From an uncultured Bacteroidales bacterium (lineage in GTDB: Bacteria > Bacteroidota > Bacteroidia > Bacteroidales > F082), in contig CAJOEZ010000001.1 in assembly GCA_905233685.1 (NCBI GenBank), positions 1 to 64,000 of the forward strand: DNA of 64,000 bases. The letters run 5' to 3'. A program made the translations under genes and the position numbers. This document shows positions 49,954-58,296 of the stretch, piece by piece (the first letter of the stretch is position 1; each line of letters starts with the position of its first letter). Under the pieces are notes generated by a model. It saw nothing but the letters and a program-made list of their open reading frames with translations, ran no database searches and was not told where the DNA came from.

Positions 49954-50448
49954 ATGAAAAAATTATTCTTAGTCTTAGCTTTTGCCTTTGTTGGCATTTT
50001 CACTGCAAACGCTCAAGTGTGGATTGGTGGCGGTCTTGGTGCCCAAATCAACAAGGAAACCACCTATTTGACCATCTCTCCTGAAGTTGGCTATGCTTTT
50101 AACAACCATTGGCAGGTTGCTGTTGGTGCCGGCTACACTTTTGACAAATCAGAATGGGGTACGGCCAATATGTTGTCCCTCGAGCCTTATGTCCGTTACG
50201 TAGCTACCACTATCGGCGACAAGTTCTCCCTGTTTTTTGACCTCACTGGTGACTTCGGCCTGATTGACCAATCGGGTTGGGCAGCAACGCTTCGTCCTGG
50301 TATCGCTTGGATGGCCACTGAACACTGGACGGCAGCCTTCCGCTTTGGCTTTGTAGGATATGACCATGGTTTTTACGGAGGAGACAACGGATTCTTTATG
50401 AATTGTGACCTGGCCTCTCCGCAAATCAGGCTTTATTACAACTTCTAA
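49954..50448 (+). CDS. Small outer-membrane beta-barrel protein
   Basis: 164 aa. A signal peptide (MKKLFLVLAFAFVGIFTANA) is followed by alternating strands: VWIGGGLGAQINKE, LEPYVRYVATTIGDKFSLFF, ending IRLYYNF with a terminal Phe, as expected for an outer-membrane barrel of about eight strands. Family role unknown. A paralogue follows at 50534 after a terminator and a new promoter, so the two are separately transcribed. Confidence 0.8.
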   Translation: MKKLFLVLAFAFVGIFTANAQVWIGGGLGAQINKETTYLTISPEVGYAFNNHWQVAVGAGYTFDKSEWGTANMLSLEPYVRYVATTIGDKFSLFFDLTGDFGLIDQSGWAATLRPGIAWMATEHWTAAFRFGFVGYDHGFYGGDNGFFMNCDLASPQIRLYYNF

Positions 50449-50470
50449 ATCATAGAATTTAAAAACGAAA

Positions 50471-50495
50471 AGCCGCTCATTCGGGCGGCTTTTTT
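50471..50495 (+). terminator. Terminator between the two beta-barrel genes
   Basis: A stem AGCCGC (50471-50476) / GCGGCT (50485-50490) with an 8-nt loop is followed by TTTTT. Confidence 0.75.
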
Positions 50496-50497
50496 CG

Positions 50498-50505
50498 TAT
50501 TTTTG
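50498..50505 (+). promoter_or_regulatory. -7 promoter box for second beta-barrel gene
   Basis: TATTTTTG starts 2 bp after the terminator T tract and lies 28 bp upstream of ATG 50534. Confidence 0.55.
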
Positions 50506-50533
50506 TCGCCATTAACCCATTTAACAGATAACC

Positions 50534-51043
50534 ATGAAAAAAATCCTTCTCACCTTAGCTTTTATCGTTGCGGCCATTGTTTCCGCACACGCGCAGTTTT
50601 ACATCGGCGGCAATCTCAACGCCAAACTCAACAAGGACACAAAGACCTTCACTATCGCTCCTGATGTGGGCTATAGCTTCCCCAATGCGCCTTTCTCCAT
50701 TGCTTGCGCGGTGGAATATGGCGGAACTATTCCCAAAGACGATGTTTACCAGCACTCATTGACCCTCTCGCCTTATGTCCGCTACGATATCTGTGACATC
50801 GGTGAGCGCTTTACCTTGTTCGTTGACCTGTCCTCTGACATTGACGTGTTGGATTTCGGTTTGCTCAATGTCGAGCTGAGTCCAGGAGTCTCCTTTGACG
50901 TTACCGACCACTGGTCGGCTGAATTCAGCATAGGTTTTCTGAGCTACAATAGGGAACGGGCGGAAGACCAAAACATAAAGCACAGCTTCGAGCTGGACCT
51001 TAAACTGGCTGCGCCTTCGTTTGGATTTTACTACAGTTTCTAA
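50534..51043 (+). CDS. Small outer-membrane beta-barrel protein (paralogue)
   Basis: 169 aa. A signal peptide (MKKILLTLAFIVAAIVSAHA) and strands such as FYIGGNLNAKLNKDTKTFTI and LSPYVRYDICDIGERFTLFV; it ends FGFYYSF with a terminal Phe. It matches the first barrel in length and motif order (LxPYVRY... GxxFxLF). The pair is a tandem duplication. Its stop codon overlaps the glgB stop (CTAA read both ways). Confidence 0.78.
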   Translation: MKKILLTLAFIVAAIVSAHAQFYIGGNLNAKLNKDTKTFTIAPDVGYSFPNAPFSIACAVEYGGTIPKDDVYQHSLTLSPYVRYDICDIGERFTLFVDLSSDIDVLDFGLLNVELSPGVSFDVTDHWSAEFSIGFLSYNRERAEDQNIKHSFELDLKLAAPSFGFYYSF

Positions 51044-53040
51044 TCCACTCTCTGATAGACCGTCGCCACGCGGCTCACGTTGTAAACCTTCATCGTGATG
51101 CGGTCGCCTTTCTTCTCTGAGGGGAATCTCACGCTGGTATCGATATTGCCGAAACCACCAAAGTCTTTTTCGTCGGTGGTGAGGATGATGCGGTAATCGC
51201 CTGTCTGCCTGACGGGTATCACATAATCAGGGATGGAATTTGACCCCCAATTGAAGACGAAAATCAGGTTGCCGCGCTCATAGACGATGGTCTTGTTGTT
51301 CTCGTCGGCCAACAACAGCCATGCGGGCAAAGCGTTCATCACAATATTGTTTTTCACAAAATCGAGCATGGCCTTGTCGAAAGCACCCATGAAGCGGTAT
51401 TTCAAGTGCTCGTTGTCCACCAACGACCACTGGCGACGGGCGTATTGGTAACTCCAATTGTTGCCTTCGCGCGGAAAATCAATCCATTCGGGATGGCCGA
51501 ACTCATTGCCCATGAAGTTGAGCCAAGCCTCGCCGCCCAAAGTGAGGGTGAACAAGCGAATCATCTTGTGAAGCGCAATGCCACGGTCCACAGTCATGGA
51601 AGGCGTGTCGATACTCATAGCGTTGTACATCTCGCTGCCTATCAGTCGGAACGCAATGGTTTGGTCGCCCACCAAGGCTTGGTCGTGACTTTCGGCGTAG
51701 GCCACCGTCTTGGTCTGCGGCTGATGGTTGGTCATGGTGAAGAAGAAGTCGTTCATGCTCCACTGTTCCTCAGGCTGGTCTTTCAGCACCTTGATCCAGA
51801 AGTCAGGCTCGCCCATGCCCAAGCGATAATCGAAGCCCATGCCGCCGTCGGCAATCGGGTTGCAAAGACCCGCCATGCCGCTCACATCCTCTGCGATGGT
51901 GATGGCGTGAGGATTCAACCCATGGCAAAGGGTGTTGGCCAATTGCAAATAAGTGACCGCATCGGCATCCACATTTTCGTTGAAATACTTCCACGGGTCA
52001 TCAATGACGAGGCCTTCACCGTGATCGAGATAAAGCATCGAGGTCACACCATCGAAACGGAAGCCGTCGAAACGAAACTCCTCCAACCAATAGCGCACGT
52101 TGGAAAGCAAAAATTGAAGCGTTTCCTCCTTGCCGTAGTCGAAGAGCTTGGAATCCCAAAGGTTGTGGTTGCCGCGCTCGCCCGCATGAAGGTATTGAAA
52201 ATCAGTTCCGTCAAACAAGTTGATGCCTTCGCGGATGTTCTTCACCGTATGGGAATGTACGAGGTCCATAATGACCAACAAGCCCATACCGTGCGCTGTA
52301 TCAATCAGTTCCATCAATTCTTCGGGCGTACCGAAACGCGAACTCGGCGCGAAGAAATTGGAGACATGGTAGCCAAACGAGCCGTAATAGGGATGCTCCG
52401 CGATGGCCATGAGTTGAATGGCGTTGTAGCCGTCCGCCTTGATGCGGGGCAATATGTTTTCGGTGAATTCCTTGTAACTCCCAACCTTCCCATCCTCTTG
52501 CGCCATGCCGACATGCGCCTCGTAAATCAGCAGCGGCTCATTTTTCAACTGAGGAGCAGAGTGTTTATATATATAAGGTGTCGGCGGATTCCAAAACTGG
52601 GCATCGTAATCCTTGGTGCCCTCGTCCTGAATCACACGTTTGATATATACCGGAATACGCTCATGCTCACCGATTTGCGATTGCACCAGCACTTTCAATT
52701 TACTGCCGTGGACAAGCGTTTTTCCAAACTCGCTATCCGGCAAGAAGATTTCCCAAATGCCGTTGCCGATGTTTTCCAAAGGGAACTCATAGCGGTTCCA
52801 ACGGTTGAAGTCGCCCATCAACGAGAGGTAATGCGCGGCGGGAGCCCATTCGCGATACCACCAACCGTGGCGACGCTTGTCATAATTGAAGCCCAAAAAC
52901 TGATGCGCCGAGGCAAAATTTTTGAGGCTACCGTAACGGTTTTTGATGTCGTTCAACCGCCATTCGTAGCGGTTATGGCGGTCGTCAACAGCATTGCTGA
53001 CGAGGGTGAGCCAGGAGTCGTTTTGTACTAAAGGGAGCAT
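51040..53040 (-). CDS. glgB: 1,4-alpha-glucan branching enzyme
   Basis: 666 aa from ATG 53040 (MLPLVQNDSWLTLVSNAVDD). GH13 branching enzyme that cuts an alpha-1,4 glucan and rejoins it by an alpha-1,6 bond in glycogen. The CBM48-like N-terminus contains GWWYREWAPAAHYLSLMGDF, the usual branching-enzyme signature, near residue 60. The nucleophile Asp is in FRFDGVTSMLY, the acid Glu in ITIAEDVSGM, and the third carboxylate in YAESHDQALVGD. The length fits the eukaryote-like GBE of Bacteroidetes. It is 1 bp behind the AlbA_2 gene, so co-transcribed. The start at 53103 was rejected because it overlaps that gene. Confidence 0.93.
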   Translation of the reverse strand: MLPLVQNDSWLTLVSNAVDDRHNRYEWRLNDIKNRYGSLKNFASAHQFLGFNYDKRRHGWWYREWAPAAHYLSLMGDFNRWNRYEFPLENIGNGIWEIFLPDSEFGKTLVHGSKLKVLVQSQIGEHERIPVYIKRVIQDEGTKDYDAQFWNPPTPYIYKHSAPQLKNEPLLIYEAHVGMAQEDGKVGSYKEFTENILPRIKADGYNAIQLMAIAEHPYYGSFGYHVSNFFAPSSRFGTPEELMELIDTAHGMGLLVIMDLVHSHTVKNIREGINLFDGTDFQYLHAGERGNHNLWDSKLFDYGKEETLQFLLSNVRYWLEEFRFDGFRFDGVTSMLYLDHGEGLVIDDPWKYFNENVDADAVTYLQLANTLCHGLNPHAITIAEDVSGMAGLCNPIADGGMGFDYRLGMGEPDFWIKVLKDQPEEQWSMNDFFFTMTNHQPQTKTVAYAESHDQALVGDQTIAFRLIGSEMYNAMSIDTPSMTVDRGIALHKMIRLFTLTLGGEAWLNFMGNEFGHPEWIDFPREGNNWSYQYARRQWSLVDNEHLKYRFMGAFDKAMLDFVKNNIVMNALPAWLLLADENNKTIVYERGNLIFVFNWGSNSIPDYVIPVRQTGDYRIILTTDEKDFGGFGNIDTSVRFPSEKKGDRITMKVYNVSRVATVYQRVD

Positions 53041-53041
53041 A

Positions 53042-54475
53042 TTATTCTGTTTTTGTTTTGTTTTCGATGATTTCCCAATGGCCAAATTTTCTTGAACCAA
53101 CACGACGGATGAGATTCTTTTGTTTCAAACGATTGAACTGGTCTTCAATACTTCTACGAACCAAACCTGTTCGCTTGGCTATTTCGATCAAAGTAATACT
53201 TGGTTCTTTACGAATTAAATCAAGAATCAATTCCGATGTTTTTTCCACGTGTTTTTTATTCTTTTCCACGTATTCTTGGCTTTTTTCCACGTGTTTTTCA
53301 TCTATTTCCACGTGTTCTATATCCTTTACCACGTGTTTTTGCGAGTCTGTATTTCCTTCGGTGACATTATCAGTGACACTATCGGTGACATCCTTGTAAA
53401 ACGGCACAGTAAACCGAATGAAATGCTCCATGAAAGTGAAACATTCGCGACCATAAACTTGCATAATTCTCGGCATTCCAGAGCCTAACGACTCCACCAT
53501 CTCAACGTCCCTGAAAATCCGCATCAACTCTTTGTTGCGCGGGATGGAAACGCCATTGAAAAACTCATCTTCCGACATATTTTCAGGCAAACGACCGTAT
53601 GAAGTGATTTCAAGTCTGTCAGAGAAAATCTCAAACTTCGGCGGCACCTCGCGACTATAGTCATTGTGAACGATAAAATTGATGACTGCTTCGTGGATTG
53701 CCCGCTCGTCCCAAAGCGGCGTGTCGATGCGGCTCATATAGGTCAATTCCGTCGAAATAGCATTTTCAACCTTCAGTTTCTCCAACACACGTCTTGTCGC
53801 GGTAAGCAAACAACAATAGCCATACTCATTATTCGAAATGAGGTCAACCCTATCCTTGCCTGAATATTTTGCCACTTTGATGGAATTCCCGTTTTCGTCG
53901 GCCAAAAGATAAGCAACATAGTTCAACGCTCCATCTTCGGTCAAAAGTTCCAGATTGCGCAAATAGTTCTCATTAAGCGGATGCTTCTTTTCTTCGTAAT
54001 AAATCCGCAACTGACTGAAAGTCAAATCCTGTCGTGGCGACCTAATACGCCCCAACGAGTTCCTGACCCGATGGGCGAACAAGTCCTCAATCATCGTGGT
54101 AGTCATTGGTTCAGCGGCTGTTCCAACCCTTATGAAACAACCTCTGGTACTCATACCGTATTTGGCTTTGTAATAAGGCTTTTCGCTGCCCGAAGCCACA
54201 AACACCTTGATGACTTTCACACCATTAACCAGTTCAGCAGTCACATCAAACAGGCCCATCGGCGAAGGCATAACATTCTTTCGGATGCGGTCCTTGATTT
54301 TCAGCATATCGCCGTCAATGTCAGATACGCCTATGGCTTTGCCGTCATCATCAACACCAATATAAATGATGCCGCCCTCTCGATAATTGAGGAAAGCGAC
54401 AACTTCCTTCTCAATGTCGAGTTCGTCGGTCAATTCGCGCTTGAATTCTATTCTATTGGATTCCGTCATTTTCAT
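53042..54475 (-). CDS. AlbA_2 / HATPase putative regulator with heptad array
   Basis: 477 aa (ATG 54475; ATG 54469 is also possible). The N-terminal AlbA_2 domain has NRIEFKRELTDELDIEKEVV and GGIIYIGVDDDGKAIGVSDI. The middle shows the HATPase_c_4-like region: DERAIHEAVINFIVHNDYSR and SDRLEITSYGRLPENMSE. Near residues 375-420 five 7-residue repeats follow (HVVKDIE, HVEIDEK, HVEKSQE, YVEKNKK, HVEKTSE), probably a coiled coil. The C-terminus is a winged helix (ITLIEIAKRTGLVRRSIEDQ). Likely a DNA-binding regulator; target unknown, possibly glgB downstream. Confidence 0.83.
   Translation of the reverse strand: MKMTESNRIEFKRELTDELDIEKEVVAFLNYREGGIIYIGVDDDGKAIGVSDIDGDMLKIKDRIRKNVMPSPMGLFDVTAELVNGVKVIKVFVASGSEKPYYKAKYGMSTRGCFIRVGTAAEPMTTTMIEDLFAHRVRNSLGRIRSPRQDLTFSQLRIYYEEKKHPLNENYLRNLELLTEDGALNYVAYLLADENGNSIKVAKYSGKDRVDLISNNEYGYCCLLTATRRVLEKLKVENAISTELTYMSRIDTPLWDERAIHEAVINFIVHNDYSREVPPKFEIFSDRLEITSYGRLPENMSEDEFFNGVSIPRNKELMRIFRDVEMVESLGSGMPRIMQVYGRECFTFMEHFIRFTVPFYKDVTDSVTDNVTEGNTDSQKHVVKDIEHVEIDEKHVEKSQEYVEKNKKHVEKTSELILDLIRKEPSITLIEIAKRTGLVRRSIEDQFNRLKQKNLIRRVGSRKFGHWEIIENKTKTE
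53241..53345. repeat. Five tandem 21-bp coding repeats
   Basis: Five imperfect copies of a 21-bp unit built on TTTTCCACGTG(T), each coding for one 7-residue repeat. It is internal to the AlbA_2 gene, with no spacers. Confidence 0.85.
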
Positions 54476-54489
54476 CGTCTATAGCACCG

Positions 54490-54497
54490 CAAAAATA
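54490..54497 (-). promoter_or_regulatory. -7 promoter box for the AlbA_2 / glgB operon
   Basis: TATTTTTG on the minus strand, 14 bp upstream of ATG 54475. Confidence 0.5.
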
Positions 54498-54508
54498 CCA
54501 AAATCTCC

Positions 54509-56026
54509 TCAATGAAACACGACCTCCCCCGAATCCAAATCAATAACCTTGGTTTCAGAGGCCTCCAAATGCACAGGAGCCACCTCGTTAGAGAAGTCAT
54601 TCATATCGAACTCGTTGGCTTTGCGTTTGCCCATCAAAACGAGGGCATCGTGCGGGATTTTTACTTCCACATCGCGGGGTTCATTGCGATTGAAATTCAC
54701 GACAACTAACAGTCGTTCCGTTTCCGAATAGCGCAAAAAGGCATAGACAAACTGCGGGTCAAAGTTCATATACCACGGATTACACCACATGAGGTCGTAG
54801 AACTTGCCTTCGCTGATGGCGGAATGTTCATTTCTGAAATGCAGTAAGTTACAGTAATAACCAAAGAGTATCTTCTGCGCCTCGTCAAACTGGCCACCAT
54901 CGAATTGTCCGCCATTCATCCATTGTTGGTGCTGCGGCATGTGGCAGTAGTCGAAGATGGAAGTGCGGCCGTCGTCGCCGCTGTAGCCTACTTCGCCGAT
55001 AGCGTTCTCGCCACTCTCCTGGCCATTGTATACCATAAACGGCCCCGTGTTCATCAAGGCGGAAAGCGACACAGCAGGCAAAGCGGCAAAAGCATCACCA
55101 ACAAACTGCGGCGAAGCCAAACGTTTCTCGTCGTGGTTCTCCATGAAACGCAGCATATGCTCGTCCAAGTCGTGCAAGTCCTTCCAAACCTGACTGATTT
55201 CCTTCGCCTCGTGGCCTTGACAAAGCACACGCTCCAAAGTATTGTACAAGCCCACCTTGTCATAGAGATAGTCGAAGCCCGCATCCAAGAAAGGCTTATA
55301 AAGGCCTGGTTGATAGATTTCTGCAATCATTACAGGCTGGTAATCCTTGCGCAGTTCGGCTATCACCCACTGCCAAAACGCCACCGGCACCATCTCGGCC
55401 ATATCGACCCGGAAACCATCAACATCCTTCTCACACCAGAAACGCAAAATTTCTAACATTTTCTCCCAAGTGTCGTGCTCATCATAATTCAGTTTGACGG
55501 TGTCGTACCAATCATTGATGCTCGGGTTGGGCGCAAACACATTGTTGCCCGTCGCCTTTGCGGGACATTCCTCATAAGGCTGTTCAGCGATTCTTCGCGG
55601 TGAAACAAAGTTCTGTCCCTCACAATAATAGAAATTGCAAGGGTCGAAGCCTTTGTTCTGTCGCGCCAAATGATTGGGGATGAAATCAACAATCACTTTC
55701 ATGCCCTTTTCATGGATTCGTGCGACAAGACGTTCAAAATCAGCCATTGTACCCAAATCGGGGTCAATGGCGTGATAGTCGGTGATGGCGTAAGGCGAGC
55801 CTGCGCGACCCTTGGTAATGTCGGGGTGCGTGCCGGTGCTTTCGGAGGCATGTTCCAAAATGCCCGTCAGCCAAATGTGTGTGAAGCCCAGGCCCTTAAT
55901 GGCTTCAAGGGCAGTATTGTTAATGTCGTTAAACGTGCCGCAGCCGTTTTCTGACTTGCTGCCGTTCATTCGGAACGTGGTCTGCTTGTTTCCGAACAGT
56001 CTAGGGAAAAGTTGGTAGATATTCAT
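54509..56026 (-). CDS. GH13 alpha-amylase family enzyme, cytoplasmic
   Basis: 505 aa without a signal peptide. GH13 catalytic residues: the nucleophile in DGFRVDMAEM near residue 213, the acid in MIAEIYQPG near 243, and the third Asp in FMENHDEKRL near 299. IDFIPNHLA-like region VDFIPNHLARQNKG near 117 is the conserved region I. A short tandem duplication, GGQFDGGQFDEA, is present near residue 378. It probably degrades or remodels intracellular alpha-glucan alongside glgB. Product specificity is not predictable. The transcript is probably leaderless. Confidence 0.88.
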   Translation of the reverse strand: MNIYQLFPRLFGNKQTTFRMNGSKSENGCGTFNDINNTALEAIKGLGFTHIWLTGILEHASESTGTHPDITKGRAGSPYAITDYHAIDPDLGTMADFERLVARIHEKGMKVIVDFIPNHLARQNKGFDPCNFYYCEGQNFVSPRRIAEQPYEECPAKATGNNVFAPNPSINDWYDTVKLNYDEHDTWEKMLEILRFWCEKDVDGFRVDMAEMVPVAFWQWVIAELRKDYQPVMIAEIYQPGLYKPFLDAGFDYLYDKVGLYNTLERVLCQGHEAKEISQVWKDLHDLDEHMLRFMENHDEKRLASPQFVGDAFAALPAVSLSALMNTGPFMVYNGQESGENAIGEVGYSGDDGRTSIFDYCHMPQHQQWMNGGQFDGGQFDEAQKILFGYYCNLLHFRNEHSAISEGKFYDLMWCNPWYMNFDPQFVYAFLRYSETERLLVVVNFNRNEPRDVEVKIPHDALVLMGKRKANEFDMNDFSNEVAPVHLEASETKVIDLDSGEVVFH

Positions 56027-56030
56027 ACGG

Positions 56031-56038
56031 CAAAATTA
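56031..56038 (-). promoter_or_regulatory. -7 promoter box for the GH13 gene (leaderless)
   Basis: TAATTTTG on the minus strand, 4 bp from ATG 56026; the start codon is about where transcription should begin. Confidence 0.55.
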
Positions 56039-56080
56039 AGAAATTTTAGGCAAGGCCAAACAATTATGGATAAAATGTAC

Positions 56081-56088
56081 TATTTTTG
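56081..56088 (+). promoter_or_regulatory. -7 promoter box for the GH29 gene (leaderless)
   Basis: TATTTTTG, 6 bp from ATG 56095; the start codon is about where transcription should begin. Confidence 0.55.
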
Positions 56089-56094
56089 CCCATT

Positions 56095-57852
56095 ATGAAA
56101 GCAAACAAAACCATCATTCTCATCGCAGCGTTGCTTTTCAGCAACCTTCTTTCCGCCCAAGTCCAGCCTAATTGGGAATCCATTAACGAGCGGGGCTATC
56201 CGCAGTGGTTCTCCGACGCCAAATTGGGCATTTTCATCCATTGGGGCGTGTATTCCGTGCCAGCCTACGCGAGCCTCGAAGGTTACGCCGAGTGGTACTA
56301 TCGCGGCCTGATGACCAACGACGACCGCAAGGCTTTCCAAGAGCGCGTTTACGGCAAAGACTTTCAGTATGAGGACTTTGCACCGATGTGGAAAGCTGAA
56401 CTTTGGAATCCTGATGAATGGGCGGAACTATTCCAAAAATCGGGGGCGAAGTATGTGCTTTTGGTCTCGAAACACCATGACGGGTTCTGTTTGTGGCCGA
56501 GTCAATATGCGCCGAATTGGAACTCTGTCGAAATCGGGCCGAAACGCGACATCTGCGGCGAACTGACCGAAGCCGTGCGCAAACGAGGCCTCAAAATGGG
56601 CTTTTATTACTCCCTGCCCGAATGGACGAGCAACATCCACCGCTGGTACGTTGACCCCGACGAAAACATTGGCACATACGTGGATACCCACATGATTCCG
56701 CAGTTCAAGGAACTCGTCACGCGCTACCAACCGACCGTCCTTTTCACCGACGGCGAGTGGCGCAACAGTGCGGAGCAATGGCACGCCACAGAACTGATTT
56801 CGTGGTACTACAACACCGTGGGCGAGGATGCCATTGTGAATGACCGCTGGGGCGATGGCCAGCAACACGGTTTCCGCACGCCCGAATACAGCGCAGGCAT
56901 CACGCTCACCGATAGACCTTGGGCGGAATGTCGCGGATTGGGGCGCAGTTTCGGCCTCAATCGCAACGAGCCTTTGGAAAACTACCTGACTTCCGATGAA
57001 CTTATCCGCCATTTCTGCGTTCTTGTGGCGGCGGGCGGTGGCATGACGCTCAATGTGGGGCCAGCCGCCGACGGCAAGATTCCGCTTTTGCAACAAGAGC
57101 GACTTTTAGACCTCGGCGAATGGTTGGAAATCAACGGGGAAGCGATTTATGGCACGCGGCCTTACAAGAAGTTTTATGAGATGAAAAAAGTCGAAGTAAC
57201 ACACATCGACGAGAAAATCGACTTCGACTGGAAGCGCAACTCGCCCGACCCCGCCATCAGTTGCGACCATTTCAAAGCCTATTGGTCTGGCGAGTTCTCA
57301 TGTCCAGAAGACATCTATACTTTTGAAATTCAAACGGATGACAAAGCCAAATTGGTGATTGACGGAAAAACGGTTATTGAAAACACGAAAATATCCAATA
57401 CCAGAACGATAGCACTTTCAAACACACCTTCACCTTTCCATACCATAGAAGTGTTCTACGAGGAGGATGAACTCGAAGCCACCATCACGCTGTACTGGTC
57501 ATCGGAAACGATGGAAAGACAAGTGATGAAAGACTTCATGGCAGCTGAATGGGTATGCAATTCCCCAACCACAAGTCAGCCCCAAGGTTTGGCCGCCCTT
57601 TACACTTGCCAACAACCTTGCATCTGCTACACGCAAGGCGAGGACGCACTCTACGCCATCGCCTTGGACTACCCTGAATACGGATTGGTTCTGAATATCG
57701 ACCAGCCCGCTGATGACATGAAAGTGACCATGTTAGGTTGCCAAAAAACCTTCCCCTGGAAATATCAGAACGGAAATTTGATTATCAAAACCAGCGGCCT
57801 GAAATACAGCGACTTGAAGAGTACGGCGGCGTGGGTGTTCAAGATGAAATGA
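56095..57852 (+). CDS. GH29 alpha-L-fucosidase with PA14-like domain
   Basis: 585 aa from ATG 56095, a signal peptide ending LLSAQ. GH29 motifs: GIFIHWGVYSVPAYASLEGY near residue 41, LLVSKHHDGFCLWPSQ near 118, and VLFTDGEWRNS near 215 holding the catalytic Asp. Residues ~370-480 look like a PA14 domain (YWSGEFSCPEDIYTFEIQTD, then KLVIDGK), which binds glycans. The final ~90 residues resemble the usual C-terminal beta domain (LVLNIDQPADDMKVTMLGC). It releases L-fucose from host or plant glycans; periplasmic or surface. Divergent from GH13. Confidence 0.92.
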   Translation: MKANKTIILIAALLFSNLLSAQVQPNWESINERGYPQWFSDAKLGIFIHWGVYSVPAYASLEGYAEWYYRGLMTNDDRKAFQERVYGKDFQYEDFAPMWKAELWNPDEWAELFQKSGAKYVLLVSKHHDGFCLWPSQYAPNWNSVEIGPKRDICGELTEAVRKRGLKMGFYYSLPEWTSNIHRWYVDPDENIGTYVDTHMIPQFKELVTRYQPTVLFTDGEWRNSAEQWHATELISWYYNTVGEDAIVNDRWGDGQQHGFRTPEYSAGITLTDRPWAECRGLGRSFGLNRNEPLENYLTSDELIRHFCVLVAAGGGMTLNVGPAADGKIPLLQQERLLDLGEWLEINGEAIYGTRPYKKFYEMKKVEVTHIDEKIDFDWKRNSPDPAISCDHFKAYWSGEFSCPEDIYTFEIQTDDKAKLVIDGKTVIENTKISNTRTIALSNTPSPFHTIEVFYEEDELEATITLYWSSETMERQVMKDFMAAEWVCNSPTTSQPQGLAALYTCQQPCICYTQGEDALYAIALDYPEYGLVLNIDQPADDMKVTMLGCQKTFPWKYQNGNLIIKTSGLKYSDLKSTAAWVFKMK

Positions 57853-57892
57853 ATAAAATTTCAAGCTAAGTGAAAATCCCCGAAAAAATTGC

Positions 57893-57900
57893 TACTTTTG
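57893..57900 (+). promoter_or_regulatory. -7 promoter box for the DivIC/FtsB-like operon
   Basis: TACTTTTG, 99 bp upstream of ATG 58000, leaving a long leader in which I see no riboswitch-like structure. Confidence 0.5.
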
Positions 57901-57999
57901 CAAACCGATTATTCGTCTCCGCTGAAATCTCACATTTAGCGAAGTTTATCTAACGACATCGATCAACTCTTTTTTCGACAACATTAAACCCGTATCATC

Positions 58000-58296
58000 A
58001 TGGCATTCAAGAACTTCCTCCATAAACTCAACAACCGCTACATCTATGCCACATTGGTGTTTTTGGCCGTTTTTCTGCTCATCGACCCGTTCAACCTATT
58101 CAAACAAATCAGGCTCGATAAGACACTGAAAGACCAAAAACAGCAAATTGAGTTTTACAAACAAGAGATTTCGGACAGCAAGGAATTGCTCGACAAGTTG
58201 CAGAACGACACTGCCACGATGGAGCGCGTGGCTCGAGAGCAATACATGATGAAACGCGACAACGAGGTTATCTATCTAATTGAAACTCAGGAATGA
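58000..58296 (+). CDS. DivIC/FtsB-like septum formation initiator
   Basis: 98 aa. One transmembrane helix (residues ~13-32, YIYATLVFLAVFLLID) is followed by a periplasmic coiled coil (KDQKQQIEFYKQEISDSKEL) and the conserved tail VAREQYMMKRDNEVIYLIE. FtsB/DivIC proteins help assemble the division septum with FtsL and FtsQ/DivIB. Its stop overlaps the DUF5686 start (ATGA). Confidence 0.85.
   Translation: MAFKNFLHKLNNRYIYATLVFLAVFLLIDPFNLFKQIRLDKTLKDQKQQIEFYKQEISDSKELLDKLQNDTATMERVAREQYMMKRDNEVIYLIETQE

Noticed and set aside
51406..53031. 541-codon plus-strand open frame
   Set aside because: It lies wholly opposite glgB, which has complete catalytic motifs; the opposite frame has no recognisable domain.
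53241..53345. Possible CRISPR array
   Set aside because: Repeats are 21 bp with no spacers and code for heptads in frame.
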